From Candidatus Gastranaerophilales bacterium (GTDB lineage: Bacteria > Cyanobacteriota > Vampirovibrionia > Gastranaerophilales > Gastranaerophilaceae), in the NCBI GenBank assembly GCA_944324425.1, contig CALUWE010000004.1, forward strand, positions 62,001 to 126,000: a DNA stretch of 64,000 nucleotides, in the 5' to 3' direction. This document shows, in pieces, positions 36,506 through 44,516 of the stretch; the first letter of the stretch is position 1, and each line of letters opens with the position of its first letter. The notes below the pieces were generated by a model, which saw nothing but the letters and a program-made list of their open reading frames with translations, was not told where the DNA came from and ran no database searches. Made by a program: the position numbers and the translations under genes.

Positions 36506-37177
36506 TTATTCTTCCTCACCACCTGAAACAGCTTTGCCTATTAAGGCTGCACCAAGGCCGAATGCTGCGCCTATAAGTGCAAATTTACCTGCTTTTTTAA
36601 GTGAAGGGGTTTCTTTAACAAAAGCAACCGTTGCATCTTTAATTGCTTTAAATTTACCCTTAACGCCTGTCGAGGATTTCAAGCCTTCTTGAATTGATGT
36701 CTTTAAGCCGCCCATTTTTGCTGCAGCTTTTGAAGCAAATGCGGAAGCGCTTTCTTTTATGGCAGTTAGTTTTGAAGGTTTGCCTGATTGAAGAAGTTTT
36801 TGTGTTTTGTCTATTTCTTTGTAAGCTTTCTTTGTGCCGCCTTCAACAACTTCTGCATATTTTGTTCTAAAGCCTTTTAATTTATCATGAAGACCCTTTT
36901 GTTGAATATCGTTCATAGTTTTTTGGACACTGCCGGGGTCTGCAATAATATCAATTTTTTTCTTTAAAGGAGCAATATATTCATCAACCGTTTTGCCGGA
37001 ATCTTTAAATTGGTTTATAACATCTTTTTGTGCTTGAACGGATTTTGAAAAACTATCTTTTAATTGGGGTGCTAAAGCTTTAATTGTTCCGATTGTACCG
37101 CCTGCAACAGCTCCTGCCGTTAAACCCTGATGAACATCCATTTTAGGAGTTTCATACGTTCTGTTACCAATTTCCAT
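36506..37177 (-). CDS. Uncharacterised protein with C-terminal Gly-zipper segment
   Basis: A 223-residue Lys/Ala-rich helical protein. An N-terminal Gly/Ala stretch (GLTAGAVAGGTIGTIKALAP) and a C-terminal one (FALIGAAFGLGAALIGKAV) may insert in or associate with a membrane. The middle is amphipathic helix. No signal peptide is visible. The C-terminus is acidic (GGEEE). Similar zipper stretches occur in the J-domain-like protein at 23492. Function unknown. Confidence 0.7.
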   Translation of the reverse strand: MEIGNRTYETPKMDVHQGLTAGAVAGGTIGTIKALAPQLKDSFSKSVQAQKDVINQFKDSGKTVDEYIAPLKKKIDIIADPGSVQKTMNDIQQKGLHDKLKGFRTKYAEVVEGGTKKAYKEIDKTQKLLQSGKPSKLTAIKESASAFASKAAAKMGGLKTSIQEGLKSSTGVKGKFKAIKDATVAFVKETPSLKKAGKFALIGAAFGLGAALIGKAVSGGEEE

Positions 37178-37261
37178 ACAAAAATTTCCTTCCTTCTTAA
37201 ATTCTTAAAAACAATTTTGTTGAAATTCATGACAAAAATCGGATTTATTTGTTAACAATTC

Positions 37262-37981
37262 TTAAAAATTTAAAAAGGGTGAGAAAACTTTACAGAAAAT
37301 TAAAATTGAAGATATTATGAGTAAAACCCCGCAAAACTTCATTAAAATTGAGCTGTATCTGTTAACACCTTTGATATTTTTTATAAAAGATGTAAAAACA
37401 CCGGTTAAAATTATAATTAAACCCTGCCCCAATGAAAAAAGGAACAATAAAATTGCAGAATAAGTTATATCTTTGGATAACGTTGCAAAGCCCATAATTG
37501 AAGCTAAAATTGGAGTTGAACAGGGGGTGGCGGCCAGTGCAAATAAAATTCCCAACAAAAAAGGGTAAAAAACCAAACTTGCACCTTTTGATTTCGGCAT
37601 CGTTTTAATGAAATTTAAAGGCGGAATTTCAACAACGCCAATTAAACTAAGCCCCATTATCATAATTAATGAAGCCATAAAAATAACCCAGTAATTGCCG
37701 CCAAATGCCATAAAGACTTTGCCCGTTAAGGCGCAAAAAATGCCGACAACCGTTAAAATGGCGCTTAAACCGATTACAAAAAATAAAAGCCTTATAAATG
37801 TATGGAAGTGGTTTTTGTCTTTATCAATGCCGCCTACATAGCCTACCACAATTGGCAAAATTCCAAGGGTGCAAGGGCTGATTGATGCCAAAACGCCCCC
37901 TAAGAATGATGCCAACAATAAAAGATATGAAAAATTACCTTTATTGAGTTCGGATGTAAAATTTAAAAGAATTTCGTTCAT
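37262..37981 (-). CDS. ccdA: CcdA-type thiol-disulfide membrane transporter
   Basis: A 239-residue membrane protein with about six helices and the two conserved Cys in ASISPCTLGILPIVVGYVGG and ALAATPCSTPILASIMGF. CcdA/DsbD-core proteins carry reducing equivalents from cytoplasmic thioredoxin to the outside. It starts at the stop of the thioredoxin-like gene (1-base overlap), so the two likely work together. The role in cytochrome c maturation or oxidative repair is not resolved. Confidence 0.88.
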   Translation of the reverse strand: MNEILLNFTSELNKGNFSYLLLLASFLGGVLASISPCTLGILPIVVGYVGGIDKDKNHFHTFIRLLFFVIGLSAILTVVGIFCALTGKVFMAFGGNYWVIFMASLIMIMGLSLIGVVEIPPLNFIKTMPKSKGASLVFYPFLLGILFALAATPCSTPILASIMGFATLSKDITYSAILLFLFSLGQGLIIILTGVFTSFIKNIKGVNRYSSILMKFCGVLLIISSILIFCKVFSPFLNF

Positions 37982-38385
37982 TATTTTATCTTATCCAAAT
38001 TTTCTTTTATGGTAATTTCATCGACAAGGCCTTCGATTTTATTTACGACAGAACCGTTTTTATCAAGAAAAACAACTGTCGGAACAACCGTTATTTTATA
38101 TGTTTCAATCATTCCGTTTGTTTTATCGGTATTTTCCGAAACATTAATTTCTTCCAATAAAACTTCTTCTTTATAGTTATTGAAAACCCTATCTACGGCT
38201 TCTTTTACTTTTTTACATTCAGAGCACATAGGGGAAGAAAATTTTAAAAGCTTTCCTTTCATCATAGTTTCTTGCTGCATTGTGTTATTTGCGATCGCAG
38301 AATTATCTTTTGTTATATTCTGCAAAATAAAAAATGTAGCTAAAGGAACAATAAAAATCAAAAGAATTATAATTTTATTTTTCAT
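37981..38385 (-). CDS. Thioredoxin-like membrane-anchored or periplasmic protein
   Basis: The 134-residue protein has an N-terminal membrane anchor or signal (MKNKIIILLIFIVPLATFFI) then a thioredoxin fold with CSEC in FSSPMCSECKKVKEAVD and the cis-Pro segment ITVVPTVVFLDKNG. The partner ccdA gene overlaps its stop. It probably receives electrons from CcdA outside the inner membrane. Target proteins are unknown. Confidence 0.85.
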   Translation of the reverse strand: MKNKIIILLIFIVPLATFFILQNITKDNSAIANNTMQQETMMKGKLLKFSSPMCSECKKVKEAVDRVFNNYKEEVLLEEINVSENTDKTNGMIETYKITVVPTVVFLDKNGSVVNKIEGLVDEITIKENLDKIK

Positions 38386-38474
38386 AAAAAATTTCTCCTT
38401 AAAGTATGATATGAAAATTATAATTCTATTTCAACCGATATAAACCACCCTGTTGATTAGCCTGAATCGGCAGA

Positions 38475-39059
38475 TTAAATTTTCATAATGCCGATAAGCC
38501 TTGTATTATATTTTTCCCAAATAATTTTATAGGCTTCAAGTTCTTTGTCATATTCCATTTTGACAGCGGAGTGAAAATATGTTGCAGGGTCTTTTCCTTT
38601 TTGATATTTCTTTTTTCTTCTTTTTAATTCTTTATCCGTAAATTGCTGCTTATATGTTTTTTTAGATGCAATCATAACACCGTAATCCAAAGGCTGTGAA
38701 GCGGAATTTGGCATTGATTTATCTTTTTCGTCTCCCCATTCATAATCTGTGCCGTATTCATTTATAACTTCTCTTTTGATAATAGGAATTTTTGCCTTAA
38801 TTTCGTTTGATTGAACAAACATCAAATATGAAAAATCGGAACTTGTTGCAATTTCATAATAACCTCTTTTTAGGCCAAACCCCCATTTGTTTAATATGTC
38901 AAATTCCAAAGTTAGGGTTGGATTTGAACTTGCTTCCAAATCATCCTGATAAACCGGTTTGTCCCCTTCTTTTGCACCCGATTTATATTGAGGGTTCGGA
39001 ATAACTTCTTCAATAGAGCGCCAAGCGGCTATTAAATTATTATCGCAATCAATTAACAT
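38475..39059 (-). CDS. Uncharacterised protein
   Basis: A 194-residue soluble, charged protein starting MLIDCDNNLIAAWRSIEEVI. The middle has a beta-rich region (YYEIATSSDFSYLMFVQSN), the end is Lys-rich (DKELKRRKKKYQKGKDP). No membrane segment or known motif is seen. TATAAT lies 7 bases before the ATG and TTGGCA 18 bases further up, so a leaderless message is likely. The -35 overlaps one arm of a hairpin, which could allow regulation. Confidence 0.65.
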   Translation of the reverse strand: MLIDCDNNLIAAWRSIEEVIPNPQYKSGAKEGDKPVYQDDLEASSNPTLTLEFDILNKWGFGLKRGYYEIATSSDFSYLMFVQSNEIKAKIPIIKREVINEYGTDYEWGDEKDKSMPNSASQPLDYGVMIASKKTYKQQFTDKELKRRKKKYQKGKDPATYFHSAVKMEYDKELEAYKIIWEKYNTRLIGIMKI

Positions 39060-39066
39060 AATAAAT

Positions 39067-39096
39067 ATTATAATGATTTTTTATACTCCATGCCAA
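39067..39096 (-). promoter_or_regulatory. Promoter of the gene ending at 38475
   Basis: On the minus strand: TTGGCA (39096-39091), 18 bases, TATAAT (39072-39067), then 7 bases to the ATG. The -35 lies in the hairpin CCATGCC-AAGAA-GGCATGG (39088-39106). Confidence 0.55.
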
Positions 39097-39220
39097 GAAG
39101 GCATGGAAATTTTTCTAACATTTACAATTCTTTACCAAAAACGGCCGATTTTAAAATCATGGAATCATGCACCCCGCATGGGTTTACCATGGTTCAATCA
39201 TGCAAAACCCATGCCATGGG
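39088..39220. other. CATG-rich region with competing hairpins
   Basis: Nine CATG tetranucleotides in 133 bases. Stems include CCATGCC/GGCATGG (39088-39106), GCATGGGTTT (39176-39185) with AAACCCATGC (39205-39214), and the palindrome CCCATG-C-CATGGG (39208-39220), which competes with the second stem. No gene is seen. Confidence 0.65.
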
Positions 39221-39420
39221 CTGACTTTGAATGGTCCAAAACCCTGATATGACCGCCTTATAAGGGTATGCAACTTTGTTACATGATGTTAATAATTGGC
39301 TAAAATACACTTGTATATTGCTTCTTAAAAGCTATAATAGTATTAAATTCAACTGCTGCAAGCGAAAAGAGCTTATTAGGGCAGTAATGATTTTGCGTAA
39401 GTATCGGGGAGTAAAAGTAA
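39221..39420 (+). promoter_or_regulatory. Promoter and leader of the gene at 39421
   Basis: TTGTAT (39311-39316), 16 bases, TATAAT (39333-39338) form a promoter; the leader of about 75 bases contains ACTGC...GCAGT pairing and a short frame ATG at 39387 (MILRKYRGVKVSA) that overlaps the GTG start at 39421. GGGGAG is nine bases before the GTG. Confidence 0.5.
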
Positions 39421-39642
39421 GTGCTTAAAAGTAGAGATTTTGGACGTGCGGTTGCGGTTAGAAGATGGACAACAACTGCTATTGAATGTTATAAAAGAGG
39501 CTGCAATTGCGAAGGCTGCTTCTATACGGATTTTTTCAACAAATCATCTCAAAAATGCCAAATGAAAGCTTCTGTTCTTGAATTAGTCAGAGTTTTAGGC
39601 AAACCGGATGTTGAAATACAACAAATTTTACAGGAAGAATAA
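39421..39642 (+). CDS. Small Cys-rich protein, probable metal-binding
   Basis: A 73-residue protein with Cys at a CYKRGCNCEGC cluster (about residues 23-33) and another in KCQMKASVLELVRVLGKP. The Cys pattern suggests a small zinc- or iron-binding protein, perhaps a regulator given its size and helical C-terminus. It starts at GTG with GGGGAG upstream and ends at a terminator. Similar small proteins with CxxC and KCxMK..VLELVR segments exist in related bacteria, as far as I recall; function is unknown. Confidence 0.7.
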   Translation: MLKSRDFGRAVAVRRWTTTAIECYKRGCNCEGCFYTDFFNKSSQKCQMKASVLELVRVLGKPDVEIQQILQEE

Positions 39643-39650
39643 ATGATATT

Positions 39651-39680
39651 GGCGCTTAAAGGCAATTTTAAGCGCCTTTT
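39651..39680 (+). terminator. Terminator after gene at 39421
   Basis: GGCGCTTAAA (39651-39660) pairs with TTTAAGCGCC (39667-39676), then TTTT. Confidence 0.85.
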
Positions 39681-39714
39681 CTTTTCAATTTTAAAAGGTG
39701 TCTGAATTAAAAAA

Positions 39715-41010
39715 TTAAAGGGTTTCGGTTTTTGTTAAGTATATAGAATCCGAATTAATTTCTTTTAATAAATCCGCATAGCTTGAATAATATTCACCCA
39801 ATGCGTCTTGATAACCAAGCATCAGTTCAAGATACAATTTTTTGGATACCAAAAATGTTGTAAGGTCAATTTCTTTGTTATGAAGATTTTGTCTTGAGGC
39901 ATCCATTAATTCTCTTGAATTGGATAAAATTTCTTTGTTGTAATAATTAAGATTTTCTCTTGCAATCACAAATTTTTCATAGGCGTCCGTTATATTTCTT
40001 ATGGCGTCTATTTTAGCGTCTTCATATTTTAATTCCGCTTTTTGAATTTCAATTTTAGCATTGTCTATTTCGGGCTTAAAGTTGTATAAAACGGGAATAT
40101 TAACTAAACTTGCACCGACATAACCGCCCGATTGAAAATGCCCGTCGCCTGACATTCCCCTTGTTTGGTAGGAATAGCCGCCTGTTAATTCAACATCGGG
40201 TATTCTTAAATTTTTGGTTGTTTCCAAATTCTTTTTGGCAGCTTCCGCTTCTTTTTGCGCCATTAAAAGGTCATATCTGTTATTTAGCGCATAATCTTTT
40301 ATTTCTTTAAGTTCAGGGGTTTTTTCAGTTGGTTTTATTGCCATAAGAGATGAATAATCGTCCGGCAGGACATCCTCTTTTGTGTCCAAATTAATATCGG
40401 ATGTATTTAAAACCGAATTGAAATAATTTTGAGCCGTTATGGTTTCCGTTCTTGCAACGTTAGTCAGCATTATGGATTTATTCACGACAATTTTTGCCTG
40501 AATTTCTTCTGTTTTTGGCAAGTTGCCCTTTTCGACTTCTTCTTTTATATTTTCATATAATTCTTTTGCAAGCTCTTCTTGTTCTTTTAAAATTTTATAT
40601 TTTGATTTTTTAACCAAAAAATTTACGTATGCTTTTTTAACTTCTGCAATAAGGCCGTATTCAAGAAACTTTTGATGGTCAGAAGCAGCTAAAGAATATG
40701 TTTTTGCGGTTTCTTTTCTTTTTCCTCTTTTGAATAATTCTATCGTATAATCAACACCGACTTGCTGCGGGTTACCCATTCCGGCTTTTGGAATGTTTTG
40801 AAATGTGTGAATTGAAGGGTTTTGAAGCCTGTTTGCTTCAAAAATTTTATTTCTTGCAATGTCAACATCAAGCCTTGCAAGCTCCATTTGCGGGTTAGTT
40901 CTTATTGCAAGCTCAATTGCGTCTTGAAGGCTTATTTTTCTCTCTTCTTGAATTGCAAAAGAAGGAAGGGTTATTAATAAAATAAATAATGTAAATATAA
41001 TCTTTTTCAA
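39715..41010 (-). CDS. TolC-family outer-membrane efflux protein
   Basis: The 431-residue protein has a signal peptide (MKKIIFTLFILLITLPSFA) and two OEP repeats of long helices with SLQDAIELAIRTNPQMELA at the start and a long helical end with the strand segments between. This is the outer-membrane partner of multidrug or type I export pumps. No inner-membrane pump or adaptor gene is adjacent, so it is an orphan here. Length is near the family norm. Confidence 0.9.
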   Translation of the reverse strand: MKKIIFTLFILLITLPSFAIQEERKISLQDAIELAIRTNPQMELARLDVDIARNKIFEANRLQNPSIHTFQNIPKAGMGNPQQVGVDYTIELFKRGKRKETAKTYSLAASDHQKFLEYGLIAEVKKAYVNFLVKKSKYKILKEQEELAKELYENIKEEVEKGNLPKTEEIQAKIVVNKSIMLTNVARTETITAQNYFNSVLNTSDINLDTKEDVLPDDYSSLMAIKPTEKTPELKEIKDYALNNRYDLLMAQKEAEAAKKNLETTKNLRIPDVELTGGYSYQTRGMSGDGHFQSGGYVGASLVNIPVLYNFKPEIDNAKIEIQKAELKYEDAKIDAIRNITDAYEKFVIARENLNYYNKEILSNSRELMDASRQNLHNKEIDLTTFLVSKKLYLELMLGYQDALGEYYSSYADLLKEINSDSIYLTKTETL

Positions 41011-41161
41011 TTTTTTGCTTCCAATAACACAATTAATAATAAACCAAAATAATGTTATTTACTATTAATAACATATACTTAATGGATTGAATACATTTAA
41101 AATTAATGTTAAACTTAATAAAGGTTACGGTTATTGTTTTTTGAAAGGTAGTTGGTGAATT

Positions 41162-41899
41162 ATGAGCAAATCCCCTAAATTTAGAGCTTTTACTCTGGCA
41201 GAAGTACTTATAACCCTTGCAATTATCGGTATAGTTGCAGCAATCAGCATTCCTTCCGTTATTTCAAACACTCAACAGCAAGAATATAAAACAGGGCTTA
41301 GAAAAGCGGTTTCTGTTTTAAATTCGGCAATTACAATGAATATAGCTATGGAAAATGAAACACCGTACGATAACAAAAATTTGTTCGGATACTTTCAAAG
41401 ACATATGTCCATTATGAAAAGTACAAAGCGTATGGACGGGTATTTCTTTGTAACAAACGGCAAAGACGGGGACAGATATGTTAACGCCGCATTTTATACA
41501 ACAGACGGTATGAGATATGAATTTAGAGCGGGAAATGTTGAAGCCAAAAGACCTCTTAAATTATATGAAGATAACTCTGTTACTTTGTGCATGAAAGGTT
41601 TAGACGGTGATTATACAACAGGTTGTACGCCTTGCGGCTCGTTGGGCTTAAATAACAATTACAACAACACAACAAAAGCACCATGTCTTATTTCTGTTGA
41701 TGTAAACGGAGACAGAAAACCTTCTCCCACAAATGTTAATTGCAAAAATTCAACTTGTGCAACAAAAAACTTTTATAAATATGCAGACCCTGAAGGGTTA
41801 AAACTTACCGATATTTTTTCAATTATGATTACCGAAAAAGAAGCGATACCATACGGTGTTGCCGCACAAAGAGCAATGTATCAAGCACAGTCAAAATAA
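41162..41899 (+). CDS. Type IV pilin-like protein (prepilin N-terminus)
   Basis: A 245-residue paralogue closely matching the protein at 33184. AFTLAEVLITLAIIGIVAAI is the class III prepilin signal and membrane helix; here the residue before Phe is Ala, not Gly, which is allowed but less usual. Conserved parts are TGLRKAVSVLNSAITMNIAM, YTTDGMRYEF, TPCGSLGLNNN, VDVNGDRKPSP and GVAAQRAMYQAQSK. It faces leuC across a terminator. Likely exported through a type IV pilus or T2SS-like machine. Confidence 0.88.
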   Translation: MSKSPKFRAFTLAEVLITLAIIGIVAAISIPSVISNTQQQEYKTGLRKAVSVLNSAITMNIAMENETPYDNKNLFGYFQRHMSIMKSTKRMDGYFFVTNGKDGDRYVNAAFYTTDGMRYEFRAGNVEAKRPLKLYEDNSVTLCMKGLDGDYTTGCTPCGSLGLNNNYNNTTKAPCLISVDVNGDRKPSPTNVNCKNSTCATKNFYKYADPEGLKLTDIFSIMITEKEAIPYGVAAQRAMYQAQSK

Positions 41900-41909
41900 A
41901 ATATATTTT

Positions 41910-41936
41910 AAAACGGGCATTCAGCCCGTTTTTTTA
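41910..41936. terminator. Terminator between pilin-like gene and leuC
   Basis: AAAACGGGC (41910-41918) pairs with GCCCGTTTT (41924-41932), then T run; convergent genes on both sides. Confidence 0.8.
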
Positions 41937-43187
41937 TTTTAATTCATCGCTTATATAGCCGTTAACGGCGCTTACTGCCGCAACATAAGGGCTTGCAAGG
42001 TAAATAAAGCCTTTTGTGTTGCCCATTCTGCCGTTAAAGTTTCTGTTTTGTGTTGCAAGGCAAACTTCACCATCGCCTAAAATGCCGCCATGAACACCAA
42101 CGCAAGGGCCGCAGCCTGCAGGAAGGAATGATGCGCCCGCATCAATAAAGATTTCAAGAAGCCCTTCTTGAACAGCTTGTTTGTAGATTGTAGGAGATGC
42201 AGGAACAATAATTAACCTTACATCATCCGCTTTTTTTCTGCCTTTTAAAACTTTAGCGGCTATTCTTAAATCTTCAATTCTGCCGTTTGTGCAAGTTCCG
42301 ATAAAAACTTGATTAACTTTAACATCGTTTAATTTGGATGCCGGTTTTGTATTATCAACCGTATGAGGGCAAGACACAGTCGGCACAATATCTTCCGCTT
42401 TAATTTCAATAACTTTTTCATATTCTGCCATCGGGTCAATTTTTAGTTCAACAAATTTATCTTCTCTGCCTTTTTCTTTTAAATATGCTTTTGTTTTTTC
42501 ATCCGTTTCAAAAAGGCCGCATTTAGCACCGGCTTCAACTGCCATATTGGCTAAGGTAAACCTTTCATTCATTTCCATATTGTGAATGGTTTCGCCCGTA
42601 AATTCCAACGCTTTATATGTTGCACCGTCTGCCCCTATCATTCCTATTAAATGGAGCATTAAATCTTTACTTGTAACGTTTTCTCTGAATTTGCCCGTAA
42701 CAACAATTTTATAGGATGATGGAACTTTTAGCCAAGTTTTACCTAAAGCAAATGCAACTGCAATATCGGTTGAACCCATGCCTGTTGCAAAAGCGCCAAG
42801 AGCGCCTGATGTACAAGTGTGAGAATCTGCACCGACTAAAATTTCATTCGGGTTAACAAAGCTTTCAATTAACCTTTGGTGGCAAACGCCTTCGCCTATA
42901 TCAGATAAAACAGCGCCATATTCTTTTGCAAATTCTCTTATTGTGCAATGGGTGTTTGATAATTCTTTTCTTGGAGAAGGCGCTGCGTGGTCAATAAATA
43001 AAATGGTTCTTTTTGGGTTTGCAAGTTTTTCTTTGCCTAATTTTTTAAATTCCTGAATGGTTAAAGGCCCAGTCCCATCTTGCACAGCCGCTACATCAAC
43101 ACGTGCTATAACAAGTTCCCCCGGGATAACATTTTTATCTGTATGCGCTGAAATTATTTTTTGTGCTAGTGTTTGATGTAATGACAT
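41934..43187 (-). CDS. leuC: 3-isopropylmalate dehydratase large subunit
   Basis: From ATG 43187 the protein has 417 residues of the aconitase family: Fe-S Cys in FIGTCTNGR and LPAGCGPCVGVHGG, and DSHTCTSGALGAFATGMGST. LeuC with LeuD isomerises isopropylmalate for leucine. GGAG eight bases upstream favours this start over a GTG/TTG further up. No leuD or leuB is seen next to it, so the pathway is dispersed. Homoaconitase is an alternative of the same fold. Confidence 0.92.
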   Translation of the reverse strand: MSLHQTLAQKIISAHTDKNVIPGELVIARVDVAAVQDGTGPLTIQEFKKLGKEKLANPKRTILFIDHAAPSPRKELSNTHCTIREFAKEYGAVLSDIGEGVCHQRLIESFVNPNEILVGADSHTCTSGALGAFATGMGSTDIAVAFALGKTWLKVPSSYKIVVTGKFRENVTSKDLMLHLIGMIGADGATYKALEFTGETIHNMEMNERFTLANMAVEAGAKCGLFETDEKTKAYLKEKGREDKFVELKIDPMAEYEKVIEIKAEDIVPTVSCPHTVDNTKPASKLNDVKVNQVFIGTCTNGRIEDLRIAAKVLKGRKKADDVRLIIVPASPTIYKQAVQEGLLEIFIDAGASFLPAGCGPCVGVHGGILGDGEVCLATQNRNFNGRMGNTKGFIYLASPYVAAVSAVNGYISDELK

Positions 43188-43300
43188 AAAAAATTCTCCA
43201 TAATATCTCTTTTTTGTCATTTTACAACGAACATAAAAATTTTCACAATTTAAGATATAAGGTTGATGAAAAATGTTATATTTTAAATTATCATTTTAAA

Positions 43301-44473
43301 ATGGATAAAAAGTATTTTTGCATATTCGGCGGCGGCGGCATAAGAGGAACCGCGTATTCAGGCGTCATAAAGGCGATTAAAGAATTAAACCTTAATATAA
43401 CGGGCTATGCGGGCTCATCCATAGGTGCCGTTGTTGCGGGGTTAATTTCTTTTAATTATTCCCCTGATGAAATTCAAGAGGTTTTTGACAACATAAATTT
43501 TGAATTTTTTAACGATTTCAATTTCAATTTCGGCAAAGATTTTGCGCTATCAAAGGGCAAAAAATTTTATGAGTGGATGAAGAATAAAATTGAGAGTAAA
43601 TTTTACCCCGAATATGATGAAAACAAAGAATATCCCCCTGTAAAATTTAGCGATATAAAAGATGAGCTTGTAATTTTTACAGTAGACCTTACAACATCAA
43701 AACTTTTTGAATTTTCAAAAACAAAAACTCCCGATGCTGAAATTGCCCATGCAATAAGGGTTTCTGTTGCAATGCCCGGGTTATATGCACCTGTTTTTAA
43801 TGAAGATGAATGTTTGGTTGATGGCGACCTTTTAAAAGGAATGCCTTTGTTTTTATTGACACCCACGATTTTCAGGCGTGAAGAAAAAATTCTTGAATTC
43901 AGGCTTGAAGACAACGAAACGAAGAAAAAAATTTCAAATACTTTTGATTACCTAAATGCCGTTTATGATACCTTTTCAGGCGTTGCAAGCGATTTTATAA
44001 TCAGCCAATACAAGGATTATGAAAAATTTGATTTTATTAAAATCAACACTGAAAATATCTCTGTTGTTGATTTTATGGTAAACAAAGACAAAAAACGCGA
44101 AATGACAAAATTGGGTTACAATTTAACAATTGATTATTTTAAAAATAAAATCGCCCAAAAAGAAGAAATTATACAAAATGCTTATAAAAGCATTCTTTCA
44201 AGCCTTAAAAAAATAAAATATTTAATTGAAAATAGAGATTTTTCAGGCGCAAAACTTGAAATTTCAGGTTTAATATTTTCAATTTTAGATGAGATAGGCA
44301 TTTTGGATATTAAAACTGTTGATACAATTAAAAAAATAACCAATACGTTTAATTCAAATTACATAATCAAAAAGGGCATATTTAGAGAAAAAGCCGATTT
44401 AATTGAATATAACAAAGTTTTAAACACAATAAAGGAAGGCATTAAACAATTTGAGGCAAAACAACAGTGCTGA
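43301..44473 (+). CDS. Patatin-like phospholipase
   Basis: From ATG 43301 the protein has 390 residues: oxyanion loop FGGGGIRGTAYSG, nucleophile motif GSSIG in GYAGSSIGAVVAG, and the Asp partner in DGDLLKG. This is the patatin Ser-Asp dyad lipase family. The C-terminal 150 residues are helical with no known domain. TATCAT lies 6 bases before the ATG and no ribosome site is visible, again a leaderless pattern. Substrate and location are unknown; no signal peptide. Confidence 0.85.
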   Translation: MDKKYFCIFGGGGIRGTAYSGVIKAIKELNLNITGYAGSSIGAVVAGLISFNYSPDEIQEVFDNINFEFFNDFNFNFGKDFALSKGKKFYEWMKNKIESKFYPEYDENKEYPPVKFSDIKDELVIFTVDLTTSKLFEFSKTKTPDAEIAHAIRVSVAMPGLYAPVFNEDECLVDGDLLKGMPLFLLTPTIFRREEKILEFRLEDNETKKKISNTFDYLNAVYDTFSGVASDFIISQYKDYEKFDFIKINTENISVVDFMVNKDKKREMTKLGYNLTIDYFKNKIAQKEEIIQNAYKSILSSLKKIKYLIENRDFSGAKLEISGLIFSILDEIGILDIKTVDTIKKITNTFNSNYIIKKGIFREKADLIEYNKVLNTIKEGIKQFEAKQQC

Positions 44474-44516
44474 TTTTATTGTATAATCTCAATTGAAAAT
44501 AAATAGTGGAGAATTT

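Noticed and set aside
39221-39420. Known riboswitch upstream of the Cys-rich protein
   Set aside because: Only one short pairing is seen and no conserved aptamer sequence is recognised.
43214-43300. TTG start extending the patatin-like protein
   Set aside because: The extra 29 residues precede the fold start, overlap the leuC promoter side and lack a ribosome site.
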